From Acidobacteriota bacterium (GTDB lineage Bacteria; Acidobacteriota; Polarisedimenticolia; J045), in the NCBI GenBank assembly GCA_027064265.1, contig JAMOQA010000547.1, positions 1 to 6,216 on the forward strand: DNA of 6,216 nt, read 5' to 3'. Below are positions 1 to 5,862 of the stretch, piece after piece; position 1 is the stretch's first letter; the number at the start of each line of letters is the position of its first letter. The translations under genes and the position numbers were made by a program. The notes beneath the pieces were generated by a model. That model was not told the origin of the DNA and did no database searches. It saw only the letters and a list, made by a program, of their open reading frames with translations.

Positions 1-1
1 C

Positions 2-1621
2 GCCGACTACACCGCCTCCGGGAGGAGCCTCGCCTTCATCGAGGACTTCATCCGCGAGGAGGTGATGCCGCTCTACGCCAACACCCACACGGAAGCGTCG
101 GGCACCGGGCTCCAGACCACGCGCTTCCGGGAGGACGCCCGGCGGATCATCCTCGAGGCGGTCGGGGGCACCGACGAGGACGTCGTGATCTTCTGCGGGT
201 CCGGGGCGACCGGCGCGGTCAACAAGCTGATCGACATCCTGAACCTGCGAATCCCGGCGGACCTGGACCGGGAGCACGGCCTTTCCGGCTGCATCCCCCC
301 GGAACGGCGGCCCGTGGTCTTCATCGGGCCCTACGAGCACCACTCGAACGAGCTGCCCTGGCGGGAGTCGATCGCCGACGTCGTCCCGATCCCGGAGAAC
401 GAGGACGGCCAGATCGACCAGGCTCGCCTCGAGGAGGAACTCTCGCGCTACCGGGACCGGCCCCTCCGGATCGGGAGCTTCTCGGCGGCGTCGAACGTGA
501 CCGGGATCGTCTCCGACACGTACGGGATCTCGGCCCTGCTCCACCGGTACGGGGCGCTCGCCTTCTGGGACTTCGCGGCGGCCGCTCCCTACGTGCGGAT
601 CGAGATGAATCCCCGCCACGAGGGGGAGGACGGTCACCTGGCGTACAAGGACGCGATCTTCATCTCGCCCCACAAGTTCATCGGCGGGCCACAGACCCCG
701 GGCGTCCTCGTCGTCAAGCGCCGGCTGTGCCGGAACACCGTGCCCACCGTCCCGGGGGGCGGGACCGTCAGCTACGTCAGCTTCGACGACCACACCTACC
801 TCTCCGATCCCGCCCACCGGGAGGAGGGGGGCACCCCGGCGATCATCGAGTCGATCCGGGCCGGCCTCGTGTTCCACCTCAAGAAGGCGGTCGGCGAGGA
901 CCTGATCGAGGAACGGGAGGAGTCGTTCGTCCGCCGGGCGATCGAGTCGTGGTCGAGAAACGAGAACATCCTGATCCTGGGGAACCCGCGGGCGAAGCGG
1001 CTCTCCATCGTCTCGTTCGTCATCCGCCACGGGAGCCGCTGGCTGCACCACAACTTCGTCGTCGCCCTGCTCAACGACCTGTTCGGCATCCAGGCCCGGG
1101 GCGGCTGTTCCTGCGCGGGCCCGTACGGTCACCGGCTCCTGGGCATCGACCTGGAGCGCTCCGCCCGGTACCGGCGGGCGATCGAGAAGGGGTGCGAGGG
1201 GATCAAGCCGGGCTGGGTCCGGGTGAACTTCAACTACTTCATCTCGGAGACCGTCTTCGAGTACATCCTCGAGGCGGTCCACCTCGTTGCCCGGGAGGGG
1301 TGGAAGCTGCTCCCGGACTACGAGTTCATCCCGGAGTCCGGCCTGTGGCGCCACCGGGAGCACCCCGGGATGGAGGGGCTGCTCTCCCTCCACGACCTGC
1401 GCTACCTGGACGGCAAGCTCCAGTACCGGGCGCGGCACATCCTCGAGCCGGAGACCGCCCTCGCCGAGTACCTCGAGGAGGCGAAACGGATCTTCGCGGA
1501 GGCGGCCGACCGCCACGACCTGGTCGGTCCCGGCCCGGCCCGGCTGGACGACGACATCGAGCCGTTGCGCTGGTTCCCCCTGCCGGGGGAGGTCGTCGGT
1601 CCCGCCCGGCCCGGGGCCTGA
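2..1621 (+). CDS. Class V aminotransferase-fold PLP enzyme, cysteine desulfurase-like (5' end outside window)
   Basis: The reading frame is open from the first bases of the window, so the true start lies upstream; about 539 residues are visible, ending at TGA 1619-1621. The N-terminal DYTASGRSL and NTHTE segments are typical of aminotransferase class V proteins. The probable PLP-binding lysine is in SPHKF (codon 674-676). The aspartate expected to contact the pyridine nitrogen is in FWDFAAA (569-571), and the histidine pair in YEHHSN is near 338-343. ARGGCSCAGP aligns with the RxGxxCAxP active-site loop of SufS/CsdA desulfurases, placing the candidate catalytic cysteine at 1112-1114, with a second cysteine two residues earlier. 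A C-terminal extension of roughly 100 residues makes it longer than SufS (about 400). Known for the fold: transamination, cysteine desulfuration or related PLP chemistry, usually cytosolic. The exact substrate cannot be read from sequence. No Suf/Isc partner gene is visible. The family call is firm and the reaction is not. Confidence 0.9.
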   Translation, partial: ADYTASGRSLAFIEDFIREEVMPLYANTHTEASGTGLQTTRFREDARRIILEAVGGTDEDVVIFCGSGATGAVNKLIDILNLRIPADLDREHGLSGCIPPERRPVVFIGPYEHHSNELPWRESIADVVPIPENEDGQIDQARLEEELSRYRDRPLRIGSFSAASNVTGIVSDTYGISALLHRYGALAFWDFAAAAPYVRIEMNPRHEGEDGHLAYKDAIFISPHKFIGGPQTPGVLVVKRRLCRNTVPTVPGGGTVSYVSFDDHTYLSDPAHREEGGTPAIIESIRAGLVFHLKKAVGEDLIEEREESFVRRAIESWSRNENILILGNPRAKRLSIVSFVIRHGSRWLHHNFVVALLNDLFGIQARGGCSCAGPYGHRLLGIDLERSARYRRAIEKGCEGIKPGWVRVNFNYFISETVFEYILEAVHLVAREGWKLLPDYEFIPESGLWRHREHPGMEGLLSLHDLRYLDGKLQYRARHILEPETALAEYLEEAKRIFAEAADRHDLVGPGPARLDDDIEPLRWFPLPGEVVGPARPGA

Positions 1622-1645
1622 GCCGGTCGCCTCGCTTGGTAAAAT
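1618..1645 (+). promoter_or_regulatory. Possible promoter for the cytochrome gene
   Basis: An AT-rich island stands out in very GC-rich DNA. TAAAAT at 1640-1645 is one base from the -10 consensus. CTGAGC at 1618-1623, 16 bases upstream, is only a weak -35 match and overlaps the stop codon of the preceding gene. A transcript starting near 1652 would have a leader of about 75 bases. The element implies that the cytochrome can be transcribed separately from the upstream PLP enzyme. Assignment is by eye. Confidence 0.35.
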
Positions 1646-1653
1646 ATTTCACC
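1638..1653. promoter_or_regulatory. 16-bp near-palindrome overlapping the -10 element, possible operator
   Basis: GGTAAAATATTTCACC pairs with its own reverse complement at 14 of 16 positions; the only mismatched pair is 1641/1650. It sits on the TAAAAT hexamer, where a repressor would block RNA polymerase. I do not recognise the regulator. Part of the symmetry comes from the A/T core, so this is a suggestion and not an identified site. Confidence 0.3.
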
Positions 1654-1697
1654 CCGGCCCGATGGAGCCGTCGGGGCATGGTCGAGTCGCTCGAGCA

Positions 1698-1723
1698 CGC
1701 TCCCCCGGGGAGCGAAGGGAGGT
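1698..1723 (+). promoter_or_regulatory. Hairpin followed by the cytochrome ribosome binding site
   Basis: CGCTCCC (1698-1704) and GGGAGCG (1708-1714) can form a 7-bp hairpin with a 3-base loop. It ends three bases before the Shine-Dalgarno sequence GGGAGGT (1717-1723), which is four bases from the ATG at 1728. The strong SD decides the cytochrome start. The hairpin does not cover the SD and may only protect or space the 5' leader. Confidence 0.45.
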
Positions 1724-1727
1724 CACC

Positions 1728-3110
1728 ATGAGGAGGAGGATCGGGATCCTGGCCGCCGTCGCCGCCGTGGCGGCGCTGGCCGCGTTCCCGCTGCTGGCGG
1801 GGGGCGGCAAGGCCCCGGCCGGGAAGCCGGCCGCGACGGGCATCTTCCCCTACGACAAGTTCGAGGACGACGCGACCTGCGCGGGCTGCCACGAGGAGAT
1901 CGCCGCCCAGCACGCCCGCGGCATGATGGCGAAGTCGTACGTCCACGGGTGGGACGAGGTGGAGTACTTCAAGCTCGCCCTGCCCCACGCCCTCAAGGAA
2001 GAGAAGGTGGCCGGCGTCAAGGCCGGGTGCATGGGCTGCCACGCCCCCCTCGCCTTCCTCGCCGGGGACATCCCGCCGAAGCCGGTCGCCGAGAAGACCC
2101 GGGCGAACGACGGCGTCGCCTGCACGGTCTGCCACTCGATCACCGGGTTCTCGGGCGACACTCCCTTCAACTTCAACTGGACGATCGCCCCGGGCGACGC
2201 GATGCAGGGAACGCGTTCCGGGGTGAAGAGCCCCCACCACGGGATCGCGGTGAACCCCTTCCTCGGCACGGCGGAGTTCTGCGGCACCTGCCACAACGAG
2301 AAGGACCCGTGGGGCCAGTGGGTCAAGGCGACCCACCTCGAGTGGAAGGAGAGCCCCTACGGGAGGAAGGGAATCGTCTGCCAGGACTGCCACATGACCC
2401 GCGCCGAGGGGAACCCCGCTCCCGACGCGGGGGGCGCGATGCACGCCGACATGCGTACCCACCTCTTCTTCGGCGCCCACACGAAGGCCCGTCTCGAGGG
2501 GGCGGTGGAGGTCGAGCTCGTGCCCGCCCCCGCCACCGCGCGGCCGGGTGACACGATCATCGTCCAGGCGAACGTGATCAACCAGAAGGCCGGGCACATG
2601 ATCCCGACCGGGTCCGCCGAGGAGCGGGTCGTCTGGCTCCACGTCGAGGCGATCGACTCCGAGGGGAAGGTCTTCCACCTGCCGGTCGACCGGAAGGGCT
2701 TCGAGGGGGAGGACTACACGATCTCCTCGCCGGGCACCCTCGCCTACCAGGACCTCGGCGAGATCATGGGCCTCGCCGACTTCAAGGGCCTCGAGCGGGA
2801 CGGGGACGTCCCGGCCGGGGACCGGATCTACCGGCTGCCCTACCTCGACCCGCAGGGTCGGATGACCGTCGCCCAGTGGAACACGAAGAGCTTCGGGCCC
2901 GACTACCGGCTGCCGCCGCTGACCGCGGTCCCGGAGACCTTCACCTGGAAGCTGCCGAAGAACGTGGCTCCCGGACCGGTGACGATCCGGGCCACGGTCT
3001 GGTACTCGAAGCTGGTCTCGTCCGTCGCCCGGTTCCTCGAGGTGCCGGAGGACGAGGCCCGCCCGGTCAAGATGGCGGAGACCGTGGCGACCATCACCGT
3101 CGGCGACTGA
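1728..3110 (+). CDS. Periplasmic five-heme c-type cytochrome (cytochrome c-554-like)
   Basis: The protein has 460 residues. The ATG at 1728 has a strong GGGAGGT ribosome binding site and begins an export signal: MRRR, a hydrophobic stretch at about 5-23, then a Gly/Ala/Pro-rich linker. It has no lipobox cysteine, so it is expected to be periplasmic, or anchored if the signal is not cleaved. Five CXXCH heme-attachment motifs lie at residues 51-55, 101-105, 132-136, 185-189 and 218-222. Twelve further histidines (for example 62, 73, 87, 170, 171, 203, 239, 245, 251) could be distal ligands, so bis-His electron-transfer hemes are likely. There is no CXXCK motif, which argues against an NrfA-type nitrite reductase. 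From about residue 257 a heme-free half follows, predicted beta-rich, with the NQKAGHMIPTG motif (285-295) that I associate with C-terminal domains of multiheme cytochromes. Electron partner and substrate are unknown. Maturation would need a Ccm or Ccs system outside the window. Confidence 0.9.
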   Translation: MRRRIGILAAVAAVAALAAFPLLAGGGKAPAGKPAATGIFPYDKFEDDATCAGCHEEIAAQHARGMMAKSYVHGWDEVEYFKLALPHALKEEKVAGVKAGCMGCHAPLAFLAGDIPPKPVAEKTRANDGVACTVCHSITGFSGDTPFNFNWTIAPGDAMQGTRSGVKSPHHGIAVNPFLGTAEFCGTCHNEKDPWGQWVKATHLEWKESPYGRKGIVCQDCHMTRAEGNPAPDAGGAMHADMRTHLFFGAHTKARLEGAVEVELVPAPATARPGDTIIVQANVINQKAGHMIPTGSAEERVVWLHVEAIDSEGKVFHLPVDRKGFEGEDYTISSPGTLAYQDLGEIMGLADFKGLERDGDVPAGDRIYRLPYLDPQGRMTVAQWNTKSFGPDYRLPPLTAVPETFTWKLPKNVAPGPVTIRATVWYSKLVSSVARFLEVPEDEARPVKMAETVATITVGD

Positions 3111-3135
3111 CGCCGGCGCGCGGAACGCACGCGGG

Positions 3136-3168
3136 GCGCCGGGCGCGATGCCCGGCGCTCCTTCCGTT
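3136..3168 (+). terminator. GC-rich hairpin terminator after the cytochrome gene
   Basis: GCGCCGGGC (3136-3144) pairs perfectly with GCCCGGCGC (3150-3158) around the 5-base loop GCGAT. It begins 25 bases after the stop codon and is followed by the pyrimidine-rich TCCTTCCGTT rather than a pure T run. Position and strength suit an intrinsic or near-intrinsic terminator, which would isolate the following mcp leader as its own transcription unit. Confidence 0.65.
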
Positions 3169-3188
3169 CGCGGGGGGGTGCGGCACGA

Positions 3189-3217
3189 GGCTTGTTGCAG
3201 ATTTGCAAAAAGAAGCC
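3189..3217. repeat. AT-rich inverted repeat in the probable mcp promoter region
   Basis: Two nested inverted repeats are visible: GGCTT (3189-3193) with AAGCC (3213-3217), and TTGCA (3195-3199) with TGCAA (3204-3208). TTGCAG recurs at 3251-3256. This is the most AT-rich stretch of the 322-base gap before mcp, so a promoter or operator is likely here. No convincing -35/-10 pair was found: TTGACC at 3219-3224 is a possible -35, but no good -10 follows at the right distance. Confidence 0.35.
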
Positions 3218-3289
3218 CTTGACCGGGTCCTTCCGAAGACCGAACGTTCCTTGCAGCGGGAGAATCGGGCGCAACAAGGTGGCGCCGGT

Positions 3290-3352
3290 ATGGCGACCCT
3301 CGGGGCAGTACGAACCATGGTGAGAGGAGTCCGCGTGACCGGGGGAGCGTGA
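3290..3352 (+). CDS. Possible 20-residue leader peptide upstream of mcp
   Basis: ATG at 3290 opens a 20-codon frame, MATLGAVRTMVRGVRVTGGA, ending at TGA 3350-3352. AGGTG at 3277-3281 would be a weak ribosome binding site 8 bases upstream. The frame runs through the 5' strands of all three helices described at 3295-3397, and its stop codon lies in the loop of the innermost one. Translation would therefore unfold the structure, as in attenuation. Short frames are frequent in GC-rich DNA, and the frame is also open for a long way upstream, so support is thin. Confidence 0.15.
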   Translation: MATLGAVRTMVRGVRVTGGA

Positions 3353-3397
3353 CGCGCTCCCTGGGGGGGACTCCTCGGGCGTAACGTCCCGAGGGTC
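3295..3397 (+). promoter_or_regulatory. Highly structured RNA leader of mcp, candidate cis-regulatory RNA
   Basis: Three perfect helices nest inside one another. P1 is GACCCTCGGG (3295-3304) with CCCGAGGGTC (3388-3397), 10 bp. P2 is GAGGAGTCC (3324-3332) with GGACTCCTC (3368-3376), 9 bp. P3 is GGGAGCG (3343-3349) with CGCTCCC (3355-3361), 7 bp, with loop TGACG. Single-stranded joining segments are 3305-3323, 3333-3342, 3362-3367 and 3377-3387. An alternative hairpin, CTCGGG (3374-3379) with CCCGAG (3388-3393), would break P1 and the end of P2, giving two exclusive states. The element ends 35 bases before the mcp start. I compared it from memory with the c-di-GMP (GEMM-I), cobalamin, SAH, preQ1 and fluoride riboswitch consensus patterns and saw no match. 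The pairing is seen directly; regulation is inferred. GC-rich DNA inflates chance pairing, but nested perfect helices of this length are notable. Confidence 0.55.
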
Positions 3398-3405
3398 GGG
3401 GTCCG

Positions 3406-3428
3406 CGGCTTCCCGAAAGGGAGAGCCG
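3406..3428 (+). promoter_or_regulatory. GAAA-tetraloop hairpin covering the mcp ribosome binding site
   Basis: CGGCTTCCC (3406-3414) pairs with GGGA (3419-3422) and AGCCG (3424-3428) around the loop GAAA, leaving one bulged G at 3423. The best Shine-Dalgarno sequence for mcp, GGGAG (3419-3423), 9 bases before the ATG at 3433, lies in the 3' strand of this stem. Folded, it would limit ribosome access. With the helices just upstream this suggests translational control of the receptor. Confidence 0.5.
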
Positions 3429-3432
3429 GAAG

Positions 3433-5070
3433 ATGTCCCTGTCTATCCGCATGAGACAGAAGCTGCTGGTCCTGGCCGTGGTGCCAGCCGTGGGAGTCCT
3501 CGTCCTCCTGGTCGGGCTGTTCGCGGGGAGTATCCGGTGGATCGACGGAAGGATGACCGAAGCCCTCGCCCGGGAGAGCCGAGCGTTGGTCGAGGGGGTA
3601 CCACCAACAGAGCGCGCGGAAGTCCAGCAAGTACTCGACGAAGCCAGCCAGGCAGCCGAGGCGACGCTGGACGGGAGCCTCGGGAGGCTGCTCGTCCTGT
3701 TCCTCGCGGGCGGCGGGGTCGTACTGGTGGCTGCCGGCGGGGGTGCGTGGTTCGCGGCCGGTCGCCTGGCGCGCCCCCTCGAGGAGCTGACCATCGTTGC
3801 CCGGCGCGTTTCGGAGGGAGAGGTCGACGTGTCCCTCGACCACCGTTCCAAGGACGAGATCGGGGACCTGGCGGAAGCCTTCCGGAGCCTCCTGGCCAAC
3901 AACCGGGCCAAGATCGATGCGGCCGAGCGGCTCGCGGACGGCGACATGGGCGTGGAGATCCGGCTGGCGTCCGGCAGGGACCGCCTGGGACAGGCGATGA
4001 ACCGGGTCCGCGAGGCCGTGTTCTCCCTCGTCCGCGACATGGACGCGATGACCGCAGCCGCACAGGCGGGAAACCTCGGCGCGCGGGTCGACGAGGCGGC
4101 ACACCGCGGGGAGTACCGGAAGGTCGTCGAGGGGTTCCACGCCACCCTCGATGTGCTCGCGGCCCCGATGCGGGAGGCCGCTGCCGTGCTGGAACGGGTA
4201 GCGGAAAACGACCTCACCGCGCGGATGACCGGGGAGTACCGCGGCGAGCACGCGGCGATGCGGGCATCGCTGAACAGGGCCCTCGATACGCTGTCCGCCG
4301 CGATCTCCGAGATCGCTGCAAGCGCAGACCAGGTCACCCTGGCGTCCGGAGAGATCAACCAGGGCAGCCAGAAGCTTGCCCAGGACGGGATGACCCTCGC
4401 GGCGTCCATCGAGGAGATCTCCGCCGGTCTCGAGGAGATCAACGGGGAGGTGAAGCAGAACGTCTCGACGGCCGTCGAGGTTCAGAGGATGTCCGAAGAA
4501 ACCCGGACGACCGCGACCCGCGGCGCGGACTCGATGGAGGCGATGCGTCGTTCGATGAACGGGATCCGGCAGGCGTTCAGCGACACCGCACGGGTGCTGG
4601 ACACGATCAACGAGATCGCCTTCCAGACCAACCTCCTGGCGCTGAACGCCGCCGTCGAGGCGGCCCGGGCCGGGGATGCCGGCAAGGGATTCGCCGTGGT
4701 GGCCGAGGAGGTGCGGGCGCTCGCGATGCGGAGCGCCGAGGCGGCCCGGGAGACGGCGGAGCTGGTGGAACAGACGGCGGCGCGGGTCGACGAGAGTGCC
4801 CGCGTCGTCGACGAGACGGGCAACCTGCTGGACGAAATTGCCCGACAGGTGGAGAAGGTCAGCGACGCCGTAGCCGAGGTGACCGCCGCCTCGCAACGGC
4901 AGTCCGGCGGCATCGAGCAGGTGACCCAGGCGATCACCGAGGTGAACACGGTGGTCCAGTCCACCGCCGCCGCCTCGGAGGAGCTTGCCAGCGCGTCTAC
5001 CGAACTCAGCAGCCAGGCGGACGCCAATCGCCAGATGGCCGCTCGCTTCCGGGTGCGCGTGGGAGGCTGA
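3433..5070 (+). CDS. Methyl-accepting chemotaxis protein with tandem HAMP domains
   Basis: A 545-residue inner-membrane chemoreceptor. It has a short basic N-terminus, a first transmembrane helix at about residues 11-31, a small periplasmic segment (about 32-84), and a second transmembrane helix at about 86-110. A canonical HAMP follows (about 112-158, with the PLEEL and DEIGDL motifs). Three HAMP-like units appear to come next at about 160-196, 199-246 and 247-287, the last two containing HRGEYRKVVEG and DLTARMTGEYRG. The signalling domain covers about 290-540. Its hairpin tip, IAFQTNLLALNAAVEAARAG (395-414), is the conserved site that contacts CheA and CheW. Likely methylation segments are ASIEEISA (324-331) and AASEELAS (513-520). 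No CheR-docking pentapeptide ends the protein. Start: ATG 3433 has GGGAG upstream; the next Met (residue 7) has no SD. The small periplasmic part leaves no room for a Cache or four-helix ligand domain. No che genes are in view. Confidence 0.93.
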   Translation: MSLSIRMRQKLLVLAVVPAVGVLVLLVGLFAGSIRWIDGRMTEALARESRALVEGVPPTERAEVQQVLDEASQAAEATLDGSLGRLLVLFLAGGGVVLVAAGGGAWFAAGRLARPLEELTIVARRVSEGEVDVSLDHRSKDEIGDLAEAFRSLLANNRAKIDAAERLADGDMGVEIRLASGRDRLGQAMNRVREAVFSLVRDMDAMTAAAQAGNLGARVDEAAHRGEYRKVVEGFHATLDVLAAPMREAAAVLERVAENDLTARMTGEYRGEHAAMRASLNRALDTLSAAISEIAASADQVTLASGEINQGSQKLAQDGMTLAASIEEISAGLEEINGEVKQNVSTAVEVQRMSEETRTTATRGADSMEAMRRSMNGIRQAFSDTARVLDTINEIAFQTNLLALNAAVEAARAGDAGKGFAVVAEEVRALAMRSAEAARETAELVEQTAARVDESARVVDETGNLLDEIARQVEKVSDAVAEVTAASQRQSGGIEQVTQAITEVNTVVQSTAAASEELASASTELSSQADANRQMAARFRVRVGG

Positions 5071-5097
5071 GAGCCGGCCGGCGCGGGCCTGCCGCCG

Positions 5098-5808
5098 TCA
5101 GCGGTAGCGGGTCGGGTCGGGCAGGCCCGCCTCGGCGAACCCCTTCTTCCGCAGGAGGCAGGCATCGCACGAGCCGCAGGCGCGGCCCGCCTCGTCGGCG
5201 TCGTAGCAGGACACCGTGAGGGAGTAGTCGACGCCGAGCCCGGTCCCGAGCCGGACGATCTCCGCCTTGGACAGCTCGAGCAGCGGGGCATGGACCCGGA
5301 AACGCCCCCGACCCTCGACGCCGGCGGCGGTGGCCACGTTGGCGAGCCGCTCGAACGCCTCGAGGAAGGCCGGCCGGCAGTCCGGGTAGCCGCTGTAGTC
5401 GAGGGCGTTCACGCCGAGGTAGAGGTCGAAAGCACCCAGGGTCTCCGCCCAGGCGAGGGCGAGGGCGAGCAGGACCGTGTTCCGGGCCGGGACGTAGGTC
5501 ACCGGGATCCCGGAGCCGATCTCCGCGGGGTCCCTGCCCTTCGGTACGTCGATGGAGGGGTCGGTCAGGGCCGACCCGCCGATGGCGGAGAGGTCGAGCG
5601 GGACGACCAGGTGCCGGACGGCTCCGAGCGCCGCGGCCACCCGCCGGGCCGCCGCCAGCTCCGCCCGGTGCCGCTGGCCGTAGTCCACCGAGAGCGCACA
5701 CGGCGCGAACCCGTCCCGGCGGCAGACGGCGAGGGCCGTCGCCGAGTCGAGTCCGCCGGAGAGCAGCACCACCGCCCGGGGCCGGTCATCACGGGTCGCG
5801 CTGGTCAT
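5098..5808 (-). CDS. queC: 7-cyano-7-deazaguanine synthase QueC
   Basis: QueC makes preQ0 from 7-carboxy-7-deazaguanine and ammonia using ATP, a cytosolic step towards queuosine in tRNA or deazaguanine in DNA. With the ATG at 5808 the protein has 236 residues, the usual family length. Visible signatures are the ATP-pyrophosphatase loop SGGLDS (17-22), VDYGQRH (41-47), PARN (107-110), the family-typical VNALDYSGYPDCRP (133-146) and four zinc-ligand cysteines: C201 in SCYD, then C211, C214 and C217 in CGSCDAC. All key residues are intact. A GTG at 5844 would add 12 residues rich in Arg and unlike the family, so I prefer 5808. Neither start has a clear Shine-Dalgarno sequence. No queD, queE or queF lies nearby. 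It follows the receiver-domain gene on the same strand after 148 bases and converges on mcp, 27 bases apart (5071-5097), with no obvious terminator between. Confidence 0.95.
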   Translation of the reverse strand: MTSATRDDRPRAVVLLSGGLDSATALAVCRRDGFAPCALSVDYGQRHRAELAAARRVAAALGAVRHLVVPLDLSAIGGSALTDPSIDVPKGRDPAEIGSGIPVTYVPARNTVLLALALAWAETLGAFDLYLGVNALDYSGYPDCRPAFLEAFERLANVATAAGVEGRGRFRVHAPLLELSKAEIVRLGTGLGVDYSLTVSCYDADEAGRACGSCDACLLRKKGFAEAGLPDPTRYR

Positions 5809-5814
5809 GCCGGC

Positions 5815-5820
5815 AGGATA
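5815..5820 (-). promoter_or_regulatory. -10-like hexamer close to the queC start
   Basis: Read on the - strand, TATCCT fits TANNNT and lies 6 bases before the queC ATG. Transcription from it would start at or next to the start codon, giving a leaderless message, which would explain the missing ribosome binding site. No good -35 is present at 16-18 bases upstream, so this is tentative. Confidence 0.2.
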
Positions 5821-5854
5821 GCGCCGCTTTCGATGTCCCCGCACGGGGCGGCGC
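5821..5854 (-). promoter_or_regulatory. Bulged hairpin just upstream of queC
   Basis: On the - strand GCGCCG (5854-5849) pairs with CGGCGC (5826-5821), and inside it CCCC (5848-5845) pairs with GGGG (5840-5837) around GTGC. The 10-base segment ACATCGAAAG (5836-5827) is bulged on one side only. It ends 12 bases before the ATG at 5808. It does not resemble the preQ1-I riboswitch as I remember it (no A-rich tail, different loop). It may be a chance GC-rich fold. Confidence 0.3.
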
Positions 5855-5862
5855 GGAATCTA

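Noticed and set aside
62..67. GTG/ATG at 62-67 as the start of the PLP enzyme.
   Set aside because: The frame continues upstream with conserved family sequence (DYTASGRSL), so the start is outside the window.
1287..1727. Upstream extension of the cytochrome frame into the PLP gene.
   Set aside because: The signal peptide and strong SD place the start at 1728; the extension is a shifted-frame shadow of the PLP gene.
3182..3198. Sigma-54 promoter suggested by GGCACG followed by TTGC.
   Set aside because: The distance between GG (3182-3183) and GC (3197-3198) is 13 bases, not the required 10.
3260..3432. GEMM-I c-di-GMP riboswitch before mcp.
   Set aside because: The conserved GEMM core sequences are absent, and the GAAA hairpin lies at the 3' end instead of in the first helix of a two-hairpin fold.
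1326..4442. A 1,038-codon open frame on the - strand across the PLP enzyme, cytochrome and mcp, and a 600-codon one at 3094-4896.
   Set aside because: Long antisense frames are expected in very GC-rich DNA because stop codons are rare. Their translations are low-complexity Arg/Pro/Gly/Ala-rich sequence without domain motifs and cross several real genes and terminators.
5809..5844. GTG at 5844 as the queC start.
   Set aside because: It adds 12 Arg-rich residues not typical of QueC, has no SD, and overlaps the GC-rich hairpin; the ATG at 5808 gives normal length.
5821..5854. preQ1 riboswitch for queC.
   Set aside because: The A-rich tail and the loop sequence of preQ1-I are missing and the helix layout differs; only a generic hairpin can be supported.
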